A DNA stretch of 64,000 bases from Chloroflexota bacterium. Lineage in GTDB: Bacteria; Chloroflexota; Anaerolineae; Anaerolineales; Anaerolineaceae. The translations under genes and the position numbers were made by a program. Each line of letters begins with the position of its first letter. Within the stretch, counting starts at the first letter, position 1. Location of the stretch: positions 1 through 64,000 of the forward strand of contig JAKAFP010000002.1 in assembly GCA_021825925.1 (NCBI GenBank), read 5' to 3'. The notes under the pieces are model-generated. The model was not told where the DNA came from and made no database searches. It was given only the letters and a program-made list of their open reading frames with translations. Positions 32,682 through 40,946 of the stretch are shown here, one piece after another.

Positions 32682-33062
32682 ATGAATGTTAAGGAATTAA
32701 TTAAGTTAATAGATGGGCATCTTTATAATCCTTCAGCGAATCTTGATCGCGAAGTTAAAGGCGGATGCGGCGCAGATCTCATGAGCGACGTATTGGCTTC
32801 AATCCAACCGGAGGCTGTGTTGCTGACAGGCTTGTGCAACCCCCAGGTTATCCGGACCTCGATGATGGCGGATGTGGCTGCTGTGATCATCGTGCGCGGA
32901 AAAACTCCTCCCAAGGAAACCATTGACCTTGCTGCCCAGGAAGAATTGGCGTTGATCTCTTCACCCTTTGGCATGTTTGAGCTTTGCGGAAGACTGCATC
33001 GCGCCGGCCTGCCGAGCCTTGAAAGAGCCGTCGGAGACGAACCTTGCTCTTGTGATGAATAA
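32682..33062 (+). CDS. DRTGG-like domain protein
   Basis: A 126-residue protein, ATG chosen at 32682; an upstream in-frame TTG adds only three codons and has a worse ribosome-binding-site distance. The sequence (MNVKELIKLIDGHLYNP ... GCGADLMSDVLASIQPEAVLLTGL ... VAAVIIVRGKTPP ... LISSPFGMFELCGRL) fits the small DRTGG-type domain proteins found next to hydrogenase operons in Thermotogota, Firmicutes and Chloroflexota. It ends in a Cys-containing tail (DEPCSCDE) that could bind metal or Fe-S. It is homologous to the protein at 34081. Probably regulatory; no ligand known. First gene of a run leading into the hydrogenase operon. Confidence 0.75.
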   Translation: MNVKELIKLIDGHLYNPSANLDREVKGGCGADLMSDVLASIQPEAVLLTGLCNPQVIRTSMMADVAAVIIVRGKTPPKETIDLAAQEELALISSPFGMFELCGRLHRAGLPSLERAVGDEPCSCDE

Positions 33063-33080
33063 GTCGTAACCAGGAGGAAA

Positions 33081-34079
33081 ATGGGCGACATCTCTCGGAT
33101 TCAAAAACGTCCTGTTACGGATCAAGATGCAGAGAATATAACCCGCGTTGAAGAACTGGCATATGAATTAAAAGTGGAAGCAGTCATGACCAAGGAGCCA
33201 TTGACTGTCACCCCACAAACACAAATGCGTGAAGTGCTCGACCTGTTTCGACAAATTAGAATTTCAGGCGCCCCGGTTGTCAATAACCATGAACTGCTCG
33301 GAATCATCAGTATTGAAGATCTGATCCGTAGCTTGCAAGAGAACGATCTATCCTCACCAGTTTCCAAGTACATGAGTTCCACCATTTTGACGGTTCACGG
33401 CAGTGATCCCGTCATTGAAGCATTAAAACTCTTTGTCAATACACACAAAGGGCGGTTGCCCGTGTTGGACCAGAACAACGAACTGATCGGTATCATCACC
33501 AAAGGGGATATTACCAGCGGTATCTTAACCGCCCTGCAAAAAGATTACCATGCTGAGGAAATTCGGCGTTACCGCGCCAGCCATCTTTTTGAAGATATCA
33601 ACTCTGACCGTTCCAGTTTGATCTTGCGCTACAACATCAAACAGGGCGATTTCATCCACGGTGGATCGGCTTCTTCAGCCATCAAACTGGCCTTGCTGCG
33701 TCTCGGCGCCACTCCGCAGATCGCCCGCCGCACCGGCATTGCGGTATACGAAGCTGAAATGAATTTGATCATCCATTCCACCAACGGCGGCGTCATCCGG
33801 GTGGAAATTGAGCCTCACCAGATCTCGATCAACATTTCTGATGACGGCCCGGGCATTGAAGATATCGAGTTAGCCATGCGCCCAGGATATTCCACCGCCA
33901 CAGAGACTGTGCGCGAACTTGGTTTTGGCGCCGGCATGGGGCTGGTCAACATTCAGCGGTGCGTGGATTCCATGCGGCTTGAATCCGTTTATGGCAAAGG
34001 CACAAACTTGCGTTTGAAAATATTGCTGCAAAGTGAAGAAACCGTCGGTGAAGCATCCGGTCCAAACAAGGAGAATTAA
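33081..34079 (+). CDS. CBS-pair protein with anti-sigma-type ATPase domain
   Basis: A 332-residue protein. Residues about 30-155 are two CBS motifs (VEAVMTKEPLTVTPQTQMREVLDLF and VSKYMSSTILTVHGSDPVIEAL), an adenylate-sensing pair. Residues about 190-320 are an RsbW/HATPase_c-type kinase-like domain with ISDDGPGIEDIEL and GFGAGMGLVNIQRCVDSM. The fusion suggests a protein that reads adenylate charge and phosphorylates or sequesters a partner. An STAS or sigma partner is not visible in the window. Seventeen bp separate it from the preceding gene, and 1 bp separates it from the next. Confidence 0.85.
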   Translation: MGDISRIQKRPVTDQDAENITRVEELAYELKVEAVMTKEPLTVTPQTQMREVLDLFRQIRISGAPVVNNHELLGIISIEDLIRSLQENDLSSPVSKYMSSTILTVHGSDPVIEALKLFVNTHKGRLPVLDQNNELIGIITKGDITSGILTALQKDYHAEEIRRYRASHLFEDINSDRSSLILRYNIKQGDFIHGGSASSAIKLALLRLGATPQIARRTGIAVYEAEMNLIIHSTNGGVIRVEIEPHQISINISDDGPGIEDIELAMRPGYSTATETVRELGFGAGMGLVNIQRCVDSMRLESVYGKGTNLRLKILLQSEETVGEASGPNKEN

Positions 34080-34080
34080 C

Positions 34081-34434
34081 ATGAATTTACAAGAAGTCAT
34101 CTCGGCATTGAACTTAACTGTCCTTACTGATCCAAAAGATTTCTCCGCCATCGAACCGACCTGCGGCTATTCCTCTGATCTTTTAAGTTGTGTCATGGCA
34201 GGAGCGCCGCATAAATCCATTTGGGTAACCCTGCAGGCGCATTCCAACATCATCGCGGTGGCCACCTTGCTGGAGCTTTCCGCGGTGATCATCACTGAAG
34301 GCGCCATGCCTGATCTCACCACCCTGGCGAAAGCCAACGAAGAAGGTGTGATCTTGCTCAGTACCAGTAAACCCACTTTTTATGTGATCGGCAAGCTTTG
34401 GGACCTGGGTTTTCGCTGCGAATCAGTTGATTAA
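34081..34434 (+). CDS. DRTGG-like domain protein (second copy)
   Basis: A 117-residue protein starting at the ATG after AGGAGAATTAAC. An in-frame start inside the previous gene is rejected. It has the same pattern as the protein at 32682: MNLQEVISALNLTVLTDP ... CGYSSDLLSCVMAGAPHKSIWVTLQAHSNIIAVATLLELSAVIITEGAMP ... GVILLSTSKPTFYVIGKLWDLG. Paired DRTGG-like proteins flanking a CBS-ATPase form a recurrent neighbourhood of hydrogenase genes; their biochemical role is not established. Confidence 0.75.
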   Translation: MNLQEVISALNLTVLTDPKDFSAIEPTCGYSSDLLSCVMAGAPHKSIWVTLQAHSNIIAVATLLELSAVIITEGAMPDLTTLAKANEEGVILLSTSKPTFYVIGKLWDLGFRCESVD

Positions 34435-34455
34435 TCCTCATACTGCCTGGCAAAA

Positions 34456-35196
34456 TTGATCAATCCTTATAAATCAGATCTGCACGTTCATACTGTTCTC
34501 TCTCCATGTGCTGAAGTGGAGATGATTCCTCCACTGATCGTCGAATCTGCACTTGACCTGGGTATCACCCTGATCGCCATTACTGACCACAATTCCTCAG
34601 CCAATATTGAGGCGGTTCAAAAAGCCGCCATAAATACACCTCTGCATGTTCTGCCCGGCATGGAACTGCAAACCCGCGAAGAAGTCCATTCGCTCTGTCT
34701 GTTCGACACGCTTGAACAGATCATGCTGCTGCAAAAACTGGTCTCAGAAACCCTGCCGCAGATCGAGAATGACCCTGAACATTTTGGAGAACAGTTTGTG
34801 GTGGATGAAACCGGCGAATTTATCCGCCGCGAAGAACAACTCCTACTAGTCAGCTCAAGTCTATCCATAAATGATGCCTGGAAGGTTGTCACCGATCTGG
34901 GGGGATTATTCATCCCCGCACATGTCAACCGCAAGGCGTTCGGATTGCTAGAAAACCTAGGCCTGGTACCAACCGATATTCAGATCGAAGCACTTGAAAT
35001 TTCCAAACATATCAATCCATCCGATGCCGTCAAACAATTTCCACAGATTAAGGGATATCCTCTGATCCAGGATGGCGATGTGCATCGCCTTGATGAATTC
35101 AACGGAAAAATGACCCTTTTCATTGAAAAACCATCCATCGAAGAAATTGCATTCGCCATACATAACAAAAACGGAAGAATGATCAGTTTTTCCTAA
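34456..35196 (+). CDS. PHP-domain metal-dependent phosphoesterase
   Basis: A 246-residue protein starting with TTG at 34456, the only start that preserves the PHP N-terminus. The upstream site is poor (CTGG). Metal-binding motifs: SDLHVHTVLSPC at the N-terminus, AITDHNSSANI near residue 40, GMELQTREEVH near 70, PAHVNRKAFG near 155 and QDGDVHRLDEF near 205. It probably hydrolyses a phosphoester or nucleotide. Located between the regulatory genes and the hydrogenase operon, where PHP proteins recur in [FeFe]-hydrogenase loci. Confidence 0.85.
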   Translation: MINPYKSDLHVHTVLSPCAEVEMIPPLIVESALDLGITLIAITDHNSSANIEAVQKAAINTPLHVLPGMELQTREEVHSLCLFDTLEQIMLLQKLVSETLPQIENDPEHFGEQFVVDETGEFIRREEQLLLVSSSLSINDAWKVVTDLGGLFIPAHVNRKAFGLLENLGLVPTDIQIEALEISKHINPSDAVKQFPQIKGYPLIQDGDVHRLDEFNGKMTLFIEKPSIEEIAFAIHNKNGRMISFS

Positions 35197-35370
35197 TCGT
35201 TTCGCTCAAAATCGGGTAAAATACTATTCCAGAGATACAAAACAATTAAATTGAAACCCGTTTGGAAACAAAGTCAGGAATGAGTGAAGTCTGGATATCC
35301 AACAGTAGATATGATGACATTCAGTCATTGTTGCACGCGAACTGAACTTGTAAACTATTAAAGGCAATTA

Positions 35371-35382
35371 GTGTAATTACAC
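35371..35382. promoter_or_regulatory. Perfect 12-bp palindrome upstream of the hydrogenase operon
   Basis: GTGTAATTACAC lies 37 bp before the first hydrogenase-operon ATG, in the 223-bp gap 35197-35419. It is a candidate operator for a dimeric regulator; it does not match the Rex consensus. No convincing promoter hexamers were found in the gap. Confidence 0.4.
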
Positions 35383-35419
35383 ATAAATTGTCTGATTAAA
35401 TAAGATTGGAGTCTTTTTA

Positions 35420-35935
35420 ATGTCGGCGACCACTGCAACAGTTCAGAAAAACAATCCTTTAACGGATCCTGTAAGAAAACAATTAATTGATCAAATTGTG
35501 GATCAAAACAAAGACAGACCCGGCGCCACCATGGTTGTTTTGAACGAAGTTCAATCTGCCATCGGCTTCATCACCCCAGAGATGCAGGATTATATTGCAA
35601 ACAGGCTTCAGGTTCCCGCCTCGCGCGTTCATGGAGTCGTCTCCTTCTATTCCTTCTTCACCACGAATGCCCGCGGCACCCATACAGTCAAATTCTGCAT
35701 GGGCACCGCCTGCTATGTTGGTGGAACACCAGCTTTGATCGAAAAAACCAAACAAATTCTGGGTATTGAACCAGGTAAAACCACTCCCGACGGCAATATC
35801 ACCGTTGAGATCTGCCGCTGTGTGGGTGCCTGTTCACAAGCACCCGTTATTTTGGTGGATGAAGATGTCATTGGTAGAGTAAAACCCAACAAGATGCCGC
35901 AGGTACTCAAACCCATTCAGGAAATTGCCGAGTAA
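35420..35935 (+). CDS. NuoE-like [2Fe-2S] subunit (HydC/HoxE type), copy 1
   Basis: A 171-residue thioredoxin-fold ferredoxin subunit. Its N-terminal helical part has the family block VLNEVQSAIGFITPEMQDYIA ... VHGVVSFYSFF. The four cluster cysteines are C-x4-C in FCMGTACYVGG and C-x3-C in RCVGACSQAP. It passes electrons between the flavoprotein subunit and the rest of the complex. GGAG ribosome-binding site and ATG. First gene of the hydrogenase operon; 3 bp to the next. Confidence 0.93.
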   Translation: MSATTATVQKNNPLTDPVRKQLIDQIVDQNKDRPGATMVVLNEVQSAIGFITPEMQDYIANRLQVPASRVHGVVSFYSFFTTNARGTHTVKFCMGTACYVGGTPALIEKTKQILGIEPGKTTPDGNITVEICRCVGACSQAPVILVDEDVIGRVKPNKMPQVLKPIQEIAE

Positions 35936-35938
35936 GCC

Positions 35939-36493
35939 TTGAGAGAACTATCACTTCACCTTTTGGATATCGCTGAGAACAGTATTTCTGCCAAGGCAAA
36001 AGATATCACCATTGAAGTGATCGAAGATTTACGGATTGATCTTTTACAACTGAGCGTTCAAGATAACGGCTGCGGCATGCCGCCCGAAATGGCTGCCAGA
36101 GTCATTGATCCTTTTGTCACCACCCGCACCACTCGTAAAGTGGGTTTGGGAATTCCACTGCTCAAAGAAGCTGCAGAAATGTGCAATGGAAGCCTTGAAT
36201 TAACCTCCGAAGTGGGTGTCGGAACAAGCATTGTGGTGAAGTTTCAGCACAGCCATATTGACCGAATGCCGTTGGGCGATATCACCACCACCCTGCTGCA
36301 CCTGCTGGTGGCCAACCCTTCTGTTCATTGGGTTTTCAAATATCGTTTCAATGAAAAAGAATTTGTTTTTGATGATGAACCGGTAAAAGCTGAAATAGAA
36401 GGACTTCCGTTGTCAGAACCTTCAATCTTGAATTGTTTACGTGAAATGCTCCAATCAGGCATAGATGATGCCAGGGCACTAAACGTATCATAA
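35939..36493 (+). CDS. Anti-sigma-type ATP-binding protein (HATPase_c)
   Basis: A 184-residue protein starting at a TTG directly after the NuoE-like stop. It carries the GHKL fold: LDIAENSISAKAKDI (N-box), QDNGCGMPPEMA (G1) and VGLGIPLLKEAAEMCNGSLELTSEVGVGTSI (G2/G3). The C-terminal ~80 residues are unassigned. Single HATPase proteins in this position are characteristic of electron-bifurcating hydrogenase operons; a catalytic role in the complex is unlikely and regulation is presumed. Confidence 0.85.
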   Translation: MRELSLHLLDIAENSISAKAKDITIEVIEDLRIDLLQLSVQDNGCGMPPEMAARVIDPFVTTRTTRKVGLGIPLLKEAAEMCNGSLELTSEVGVGTSIVVKFQHSHIDRMPLGDITTTLLHLLVANPSVHWVFKYRFNEKEFVFDDEPVKAEIEGLPLSEPSILNCLREMLQSGIDDARALNVS

Positions 36494-36524
36494 CCAACTA
36501 TAAAGTCTGCAGGAGAGGAAAAAA

Positions 36525-36893
36525 ATGTCAACTATTAAAAGCCTTGAAGACTTAAAGAAAGCGCGTGAAGAAGCTTTAAAGAAACGCGAATTAAAAGCAT
36601 CATCAGGTACAGTGCAAGTCATCGTAGGCATGGGCACATGCGGTATTGCCGCCGGTGCACGCGACACGATGAAATCAATCCTCGACACCATTGAAAAAGA
36701 CTCCATCAACGGCGTCATTGTGACCCAAACGGGCTGCATCGGATTATGCGAAAAAGAACCGATCGTTCAAGTGGTGATCGGTGAAGCAGCCAAAGTAACT
36801 TATGGAAAAGTAACTCCGGAAGTCGCAAAAAAGATCTTATTAGAGCACGTCGGCAATGGCAAAGTTGTTACAGACCACGTCTTAAACATCTAA
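36525..36893 (+). CDS. (2Fe-2S) ferredoxin, thioredoxin-like
   Basis: A 122-residue protein with a charged N-terminal helix (LEDLKKAREEALKKRELKA) and a thioredoxin-like [2Fe-2S] domain: VGMGTCGIAAGARDT, then QTGCIGLCEKEPIVQVV. Only three cysteines (TC ... GC-x3-C) are evident, a common variant for this family next to HydB-type subunits. GGAGAGG ribosome-binding site. Probably a small electron carrier or accessory subunit of the hydrogenase. Confidence 0.88.
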   Translation: MSTIKSLEDLKKAREEALKKRELKASSGTVQVIVGMGTCGIAAGARDTMKSILDTIEKDSINGVIVTQTGCIGLCEKEPIVQVVIGEAAKVTYGKVTPEVAKKILLEHVGNGKVVTDHVLNI

Positions 36894-36938
36894 ACGTTGT
36901 TAGCGGTACGTGCACTCCATTTTTTATAAGGTGTAACA

Positions 36939-38720
36939 ATGACGTATTTTCGTTCGCATGTTTTAGTTTGTGTCGATCCTGCATGCCTTAAAAAAGGCGC
37001 CCATGAGATCATGGATGCTTTGCAAGACGAATTCGTTGCGCAGGGACTCATCGACGAAATCCAGGTCCTCGAAACCTCCAGAATTGGCGGCTGCGATAAT
37101 GGACCTGAGCTTATGGTTTACCCAGAAGGGGTACATTATGTCGGTTTAACCCCCGATGATATTCCATATCTGGTTGAAGAACATTTTCTTAAAGGTCGTG
37201 TTGCCACAAAATTCGTCGAACAGGAAAAAACCTTTATAGACGAAGAACTTGGCGCACCCACATCCAAGGAAGTTCGTGTCGTCTTGAAAAACTGCGGCAA
37301 GATTGATCCCGAGAACATCGAGGATTACCTTGCTGAAGGCGGCTACGAAGGCCTTGGAAAGGTCTTAACCAGCTACACACCTGAAGAAACCATTGATATT
37401 GTGCTTCGTTCAGGGCTAGGTGGTCGCGGCGGCGCAGGCTTCCCGACTGGCAAAAAATGGCAGTTCTGCCGCGCAACCCAGGATTGGCCCAAATTTATGA
37501 TCTGTAATGCTGATGAAGGCGATCCCGGAGCGTTCATGAACCGTCGTGTACTCGAAGGCGATCCCCATGCCGTTATCGAAGGTATGATTATCGGCGCATA
37601 CGCCGCCGGATCAAACCAGGGCTACATCTACTGCCGTGCCGAGTATCCCATCGCGGTTAAAACTTTGAATATCGCCATTGACCAGGCACGCGTGCTTGGC
37701 TTGCTGGGTAAAGATATTCTGGGCTCTGGCTTTGATTTCGACCTCGAAGTGCGTATGGGCGCTGGCGCGTTCGTCTGCGGCGAAGAAACCGCTTTGATGG
37801 CCTCCATCGAAGGCAACCGTGGTGAACCTCGTCCAAGACCTCCCTTCCCTGCGGTCAAGGGTCTATTTGGCAAACCTTCCAATGTGAACAACGTTGAGAC
37901 TTATGCCAACGTTCCCCAGATTATCATCAACGGACCCGAATGGTACGCTGCATTTGGAACCGAAAAATCCAAGGGCACCAAGACCTTTGCTCTGGCCGGT
38001 GACGTTCAACATACCGGTTTGATCGAAGTTCCCTTTGGGCTGACCCTGCGCGAGATCATCTATGACGTAGGCGGCGGTATCAAAGACGGCAAAGCCTTTA
38101 AAGCCATCCAAACCGGCGGCCCCATGGGCGGTTGTTTGCCGGCTGAATTCCTTGACCTGCCAGTGGATTACCAGGAACTTGCCAAAGCAGGTTCGATCAT
38201 GGGCTCCGGCGGTCTCGTTGTAATGGACGAAGAAACCTGCATGGTGGATATCGCCCGCTTTTTCATGGACTTTGTTCAGGATGAATCCTGTGGCAAATGC
38301 ACCCCCTGCCGTGTCGGTACACGCAGAATTCTTGAAATACTCGAAGGCATTTGTGAAGGCCGCGGTAAAGAAAGCGACCTCGACACGCTTGAAATGCTCT
38401 GCGAACAGATTCGAGAAGACAGCCTGTGCGGTCTCGGACAAGGTGCTCCAAATCCGGTGGTCAGCACTCTGAAGCATTTCCGCTCAGAATATGAAGCTCA
38501 CATCAAAGAAAAGCGCTGCCCGGCTAAAGTTTGCAAAGCTCTTATTCGCTACGATATCGTGGATGGTCCCTGCACCGGTTGTACAGTTTGCGCCCGCAAC
38601 TGCCCGGTCAACGCCATCACCGGCGAACGCAGACAAACTCATGTCATTGATCCTGATGTTTGCGTGCGCTGCGGTATCTGCCAGCAAGTTTGCAACTTTA
38701 ATGCAATTGTCATTAATTAA
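36939..38720 (+). CDS. NuoF-like flavoprotein with C-terminal ferredoxin (HydB type)
   Basis: A 593-residue NAD(P)H-oxidising FMN subunit. Its N-terminal thioredoxin-like domain retains three cysteines (VCVDPACLKKG and GGCDNGP). The NADH/FMN domain starts with GRGGAGFPTGKKW near residue 163, then NADEGDPGAFMNRRVLEGDPH and CGEETALMASIEGNRGEPRPRPP. The N3-type [4Fe-4S] ligands are in SCGKCTPCR near 450, with a distal Cys in DSLCGLGQ. C-terminal residues about 544-590 form a two-[4Fe-4S] ferredoxin domain (CTGCTVCARNCP and CVRCGICQQVC). This is the domain order of HydB from bifurcating hydrogenases. Confidence 0.93.
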   Translation: MTYFRSHVLVCVDPACLKKGAHEIMDALQDEFVAQGLIDEIQVLETSRIGGCDNGPELMVYPEGVHYVGLTPDDIPYLVEEHFLKGRVATKFVEQEKTFIDEELGAPTSKEVRVVLKNCGKIDPENIEDYLAEGGYEGLGKVLTSYTPEETIDIVLRSGLGGRGGAGFPTGKKWQFCRATQDWPKFMICNADEGDPGAFMNRRVLEGDPHAVIEGMIIGAYAAGSNQGYIYCRAEYPIAVKTLNIAIDQARVLGLLGKDILGSGFDFDLEVRMGAGAFVCGEETALMASIEGNRGEPRPRPPFPAVKGLFGKPSNVNNVETYANVPQIIINGPEWYAAFGTEKSKGTKTFALAGDVQHTGLIEVPFGLTLREIIYDVGGGIKDGKAFKAIQTGGPMGGCLPAEFLDLPVDYQELAKAGSIMGSGGLVVMDEETCMVDIARFFMDFVQDESCGKCTPCRVGTRRILEILEGICEGRGKESDLDTLEMLCEQIREDSLCGLGQGAPNPVVSTLKHFRSEYEAHIKEKRCPAKVCKALIRYDIVDGPCTGCTVCARNCPVNAITGERRQTHVIDPDVCVRCGICQQVCNFNAIVIN

Positions 38721-38785
38721 TTGAAGCGGAGTACTAAGTTCTTCCCTTCAATTTGATCAAACCATCAGAGCCGAGGAGGAGAAAC

Positions 38786-39265
38786 ATGACAATTGAACCG
38801 AAAGACGGCAAGGTTGTACTGGAAGCAGTGCAATCGGCTGTCAAGCGTTATGGCGCGTCGCAAGATGAATTGATACCGATACTCAACGACGTCAACCGGG
38901 AAATTGGTTATCTGCCCGGTGAAGCACTGGACGAACTCAGTCGTTTGTTGAAAGTACCGAAGAGCCAGCTTTTTTCAGTGGCCAGTTTTTATCGGATGCT
39001 TTCGACCAAACCACGTGGAAAACACGTGCTTCAGTTTTGCGAAAGTGCCCCTTGTCATGTGGCAGGTGGCCGTGAAGTCTGGACGGCTGTCAAGGAGGCT
39101 CTGAAGATCGAAGAGAACGAAACTACGCCTGACGGCAAATGGACCTTAATAACAACTAGCTGCCTTGGTGTTTGCGGTGTTGGCCCCGTCATGATGATTG
39201 ATGACGATGTGATCGGAAACGTGGATCCCGCTCAGGTCCCGGCTATCCTGGCCAAGTACCAATAA
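38786..39265 (+). CDS. NuoE-like [2Fe-2S] subunit, copy 2
   Basis: A 159-residue protein, starting at the ATG after GAGGAGGAGAAAC; an earlier in-frame start lies within the leader. Conserved block: LIPILNDVNREIGYLPGEALDELS ... SVASFYRMLSTKPRG. Cluster ligands are C-x4-C (FCESAPCHVAGG) and C-x3-C (SCLGVCGVGP). It is clearly divergent from the first NuoE-like subunit and pairs with the following NuoF-like gene 12 bp downstream. Confidence 0.92.
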   Translation: MTIEPKDGKVVLEAVQSAVKRYGASQDELIPILNDVNREIGYLPGEALDELSRLLKVPKSQLFSVASFYRMLSTKPRGKHVLQFCESAPCHVAGGREVWTAVKEALKIEENETTPDGKWTLITTSCLGVCGVGPVMMIDDDVIGNVDPAQVPAILAKYQ

Positions 39266-39277
39266 GAGGAGACTGAC

Positions 39278-40912
39278 ATGAAAGCGATCCGTTCCATGGT
39301 ATTAGTCTCCAGTGATGCCCAAAGCATCGCCAACGGCGCCAATGATGTTTATCAGGCGCTCCAGCATGAAATCGCCGGATTTGGTCTTGAAAATGAAATT
39401 TCATTGACCATGGTGGGCGATGTTGGCCGCCACGATGCCTCACCTCTCGTGATCATTTACCCTGAGGCGACCATCTACGGTCCGGTTAAAAAAGAGGATG
39501 TTCACTACCTCGTTGAAGAACATCTTTATAAGGGACGCATTGCAGCATCCATGCAGGCCCCGGTTCGTGAATTATCAGGCAGAATTGCCTGGTTATCAGC
39601 GCGCAAAGGCACACTACCTGCCGAGCAGCGCATCGTACTTGAAAGAGCGGGTGTGATTGACCCTGATTCCATTGATGATTACATCATACACGATGGATAT
39701 CAGGCTCTGGCGAAAGCCTTGACCGAGATGACACCCGACCAGATCTTTGACAATTTAGAAGCATCAGGTTTGCGCGGACGCGGCGGTGCGGGTTTTCCGA
39801 CCGGCACCAAATGGCGTTTCGTAAACCGGACCAAGAATGCCAAGAAATACGTGGTTTGCAATGCAGATGAAAGTGAACCCGGCACCTTTAAAGATCGTTT
39901 GATCCTTGAAGGCGATCCTCACTCCATCATCGAGGCTATGGCCATCGCTGCTTATTCAGTAGGTGCTGATGAAGGTTACTTCTACATTCGCGGTGAATAT
40001 GTGCTTGCACAAGAACGCGTGAAGAAGGCGATCGAACAGGCCAAAGAAATGGGCTTTTTAGGTCAGAACATCTTCGGCACTGGATTCAATCTTGAATTGC
40101 ATGTTCATGCAGGTGCGGGTGCTTACATCTGTGGCGAAGAAACGGCTTTGATCGAATCCATTGAAGGCAAACGCGGAGAACCGCGACCTCGTCCGCCTTA
40201 CCCGACCACAAATGGTTTGTGGGGTAAACCCACCCTTGTGAATAATGTCGAAACCATGGCAAACGTGGCGCCGATCATTCGCAACGGTCCAGATTGGTAC
40301 CGCGGATTTGGTCCCAAGAACAGCCCGGGGACCAAGGTTTACACCATTCTGGGTAATGTAAATGTCACCGGTTTGATCGAAGTGCCCATGGGCATCACCC
40401 TGCGTGAAGTCATTGCCATCTATGGCAAGGGCATGAAGAACGGCAAGACCTTTAAATTGGCTCAAACCGGAGGCTCCTCCGGATCAATCGTGCCTTCAAT
40501 CCTGCAAGACACACCGATGGACTTTGATTCTTTCAGCAAAGCAGGCGTGGCATTAGGTTCAGGCGCTTTATTGATCTGCGACGAAGACACTTGTGTGGTT
40601 GACCTGGCGAAAGTGCTGCTGAATTTCTTCCGCAAAGAATCATGCGGAAAATGCAACCCCTGCCGCATCGGTAACCAGAGAGCCTTCGAAATCTTGACCA
40701 ACATTTCAGAAGGCACAGGCACTTTGAGTGACCTGACCGACCTGATGAATTTGAGCGATAACCTTTATCAGTTATCAAACTGCGGTCTTGGTCAAACCGC
40801 CGGTGCTCCGATCCGCGATATTTTGAATCATTATCGCGCTGAAGTGGAAGCCCACATTCGATTGAAAGTATGCCCAACGGGTATTTGCCCGATGAGCGGC
40901 AAGAAGATATAG
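39278..40912 (+). CDS. NuoF-like flavoprotein, copy 2, with cysteine-free N-terminal domain
   Basis: A 544-residue flavoprotein. GRGGAGFPTGTKW near residue 167, NADESEPGTFKDRLILEGDPH and CGEETALIESIEGKRGEPRPRPP make the NAD(P)/FMN sites. SCGKCNPCRIG near 455 and SNCGLGQ bind the [4Fe-4S] cluster. Unlike copy 1 it lacks the C-terminal ferredoxin domain. Its N-terminal thioredoxin-like domain (residues 1-90) has lost every cluster cysteine: VSSDAQSIANG and GDVGRHDASP stand where C-x4-C and GC motifs are in copy 1. The domain is therefore structural. This may be the NADP-specific or primary flavin module; substrate preference cannot be read. Confidence 0.92.
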   Translation: MKAIRSMVLVSSDAQSIANGANDVYQALQHEIAGFGLENEISLTMVGDVGRHDASPLVIIYPEATIYGPVKKEDVHYLVEEHLYKGRIAASMQAPVRELSGRIAWLSARKGTLPAEQRIVLERAGVIDPDSIDDYIIHDGYQALAKALTEMTPDQIFDNLEASGLRGRGGAGFPTGTKWRFVNRTKNAKKYVVCNADESEPGTFKDRLILEGDPHSIIEAMAIAAYSVGADEGYFYIRGEYVLAQERVKKAIEQAKEMGFLGQNIFGTGFNLELHVHAGAGAYICGEETALIESIEGKRGEPRPRPPYPTTNGLWGKPTLVNNVETMANVAPIIRNGPDWYRGFGPKNSPGTKVYTILGNVNVTGLIEVPMGITLREVIAIYGKGMKNGKTFKLAQTGGSSGSIVPSILQDTPMDFDSFSKAGVALGSGALLICDEDTCVVDLAKVLLNFFRKESCGKCNPCRIGNQRAFEILTNISEGTGTLSDLTDLMNLSDNLYQLSNCGLGQTAGAPIRDILNHYRAEVEAHIRLKVCPTGICPMSGKKI

Positions 40913-40946
40913 AAATTTTTGTATTTTTGACAGGAGCGTAACAATA

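Noticed and set aside
37863-38477. A 204-codon frame antisense to the NuoF-like gene
   Set aside because: It is a shadow of a conserved flavoprotein. Its composition follows the sense gene and no start signal is present.
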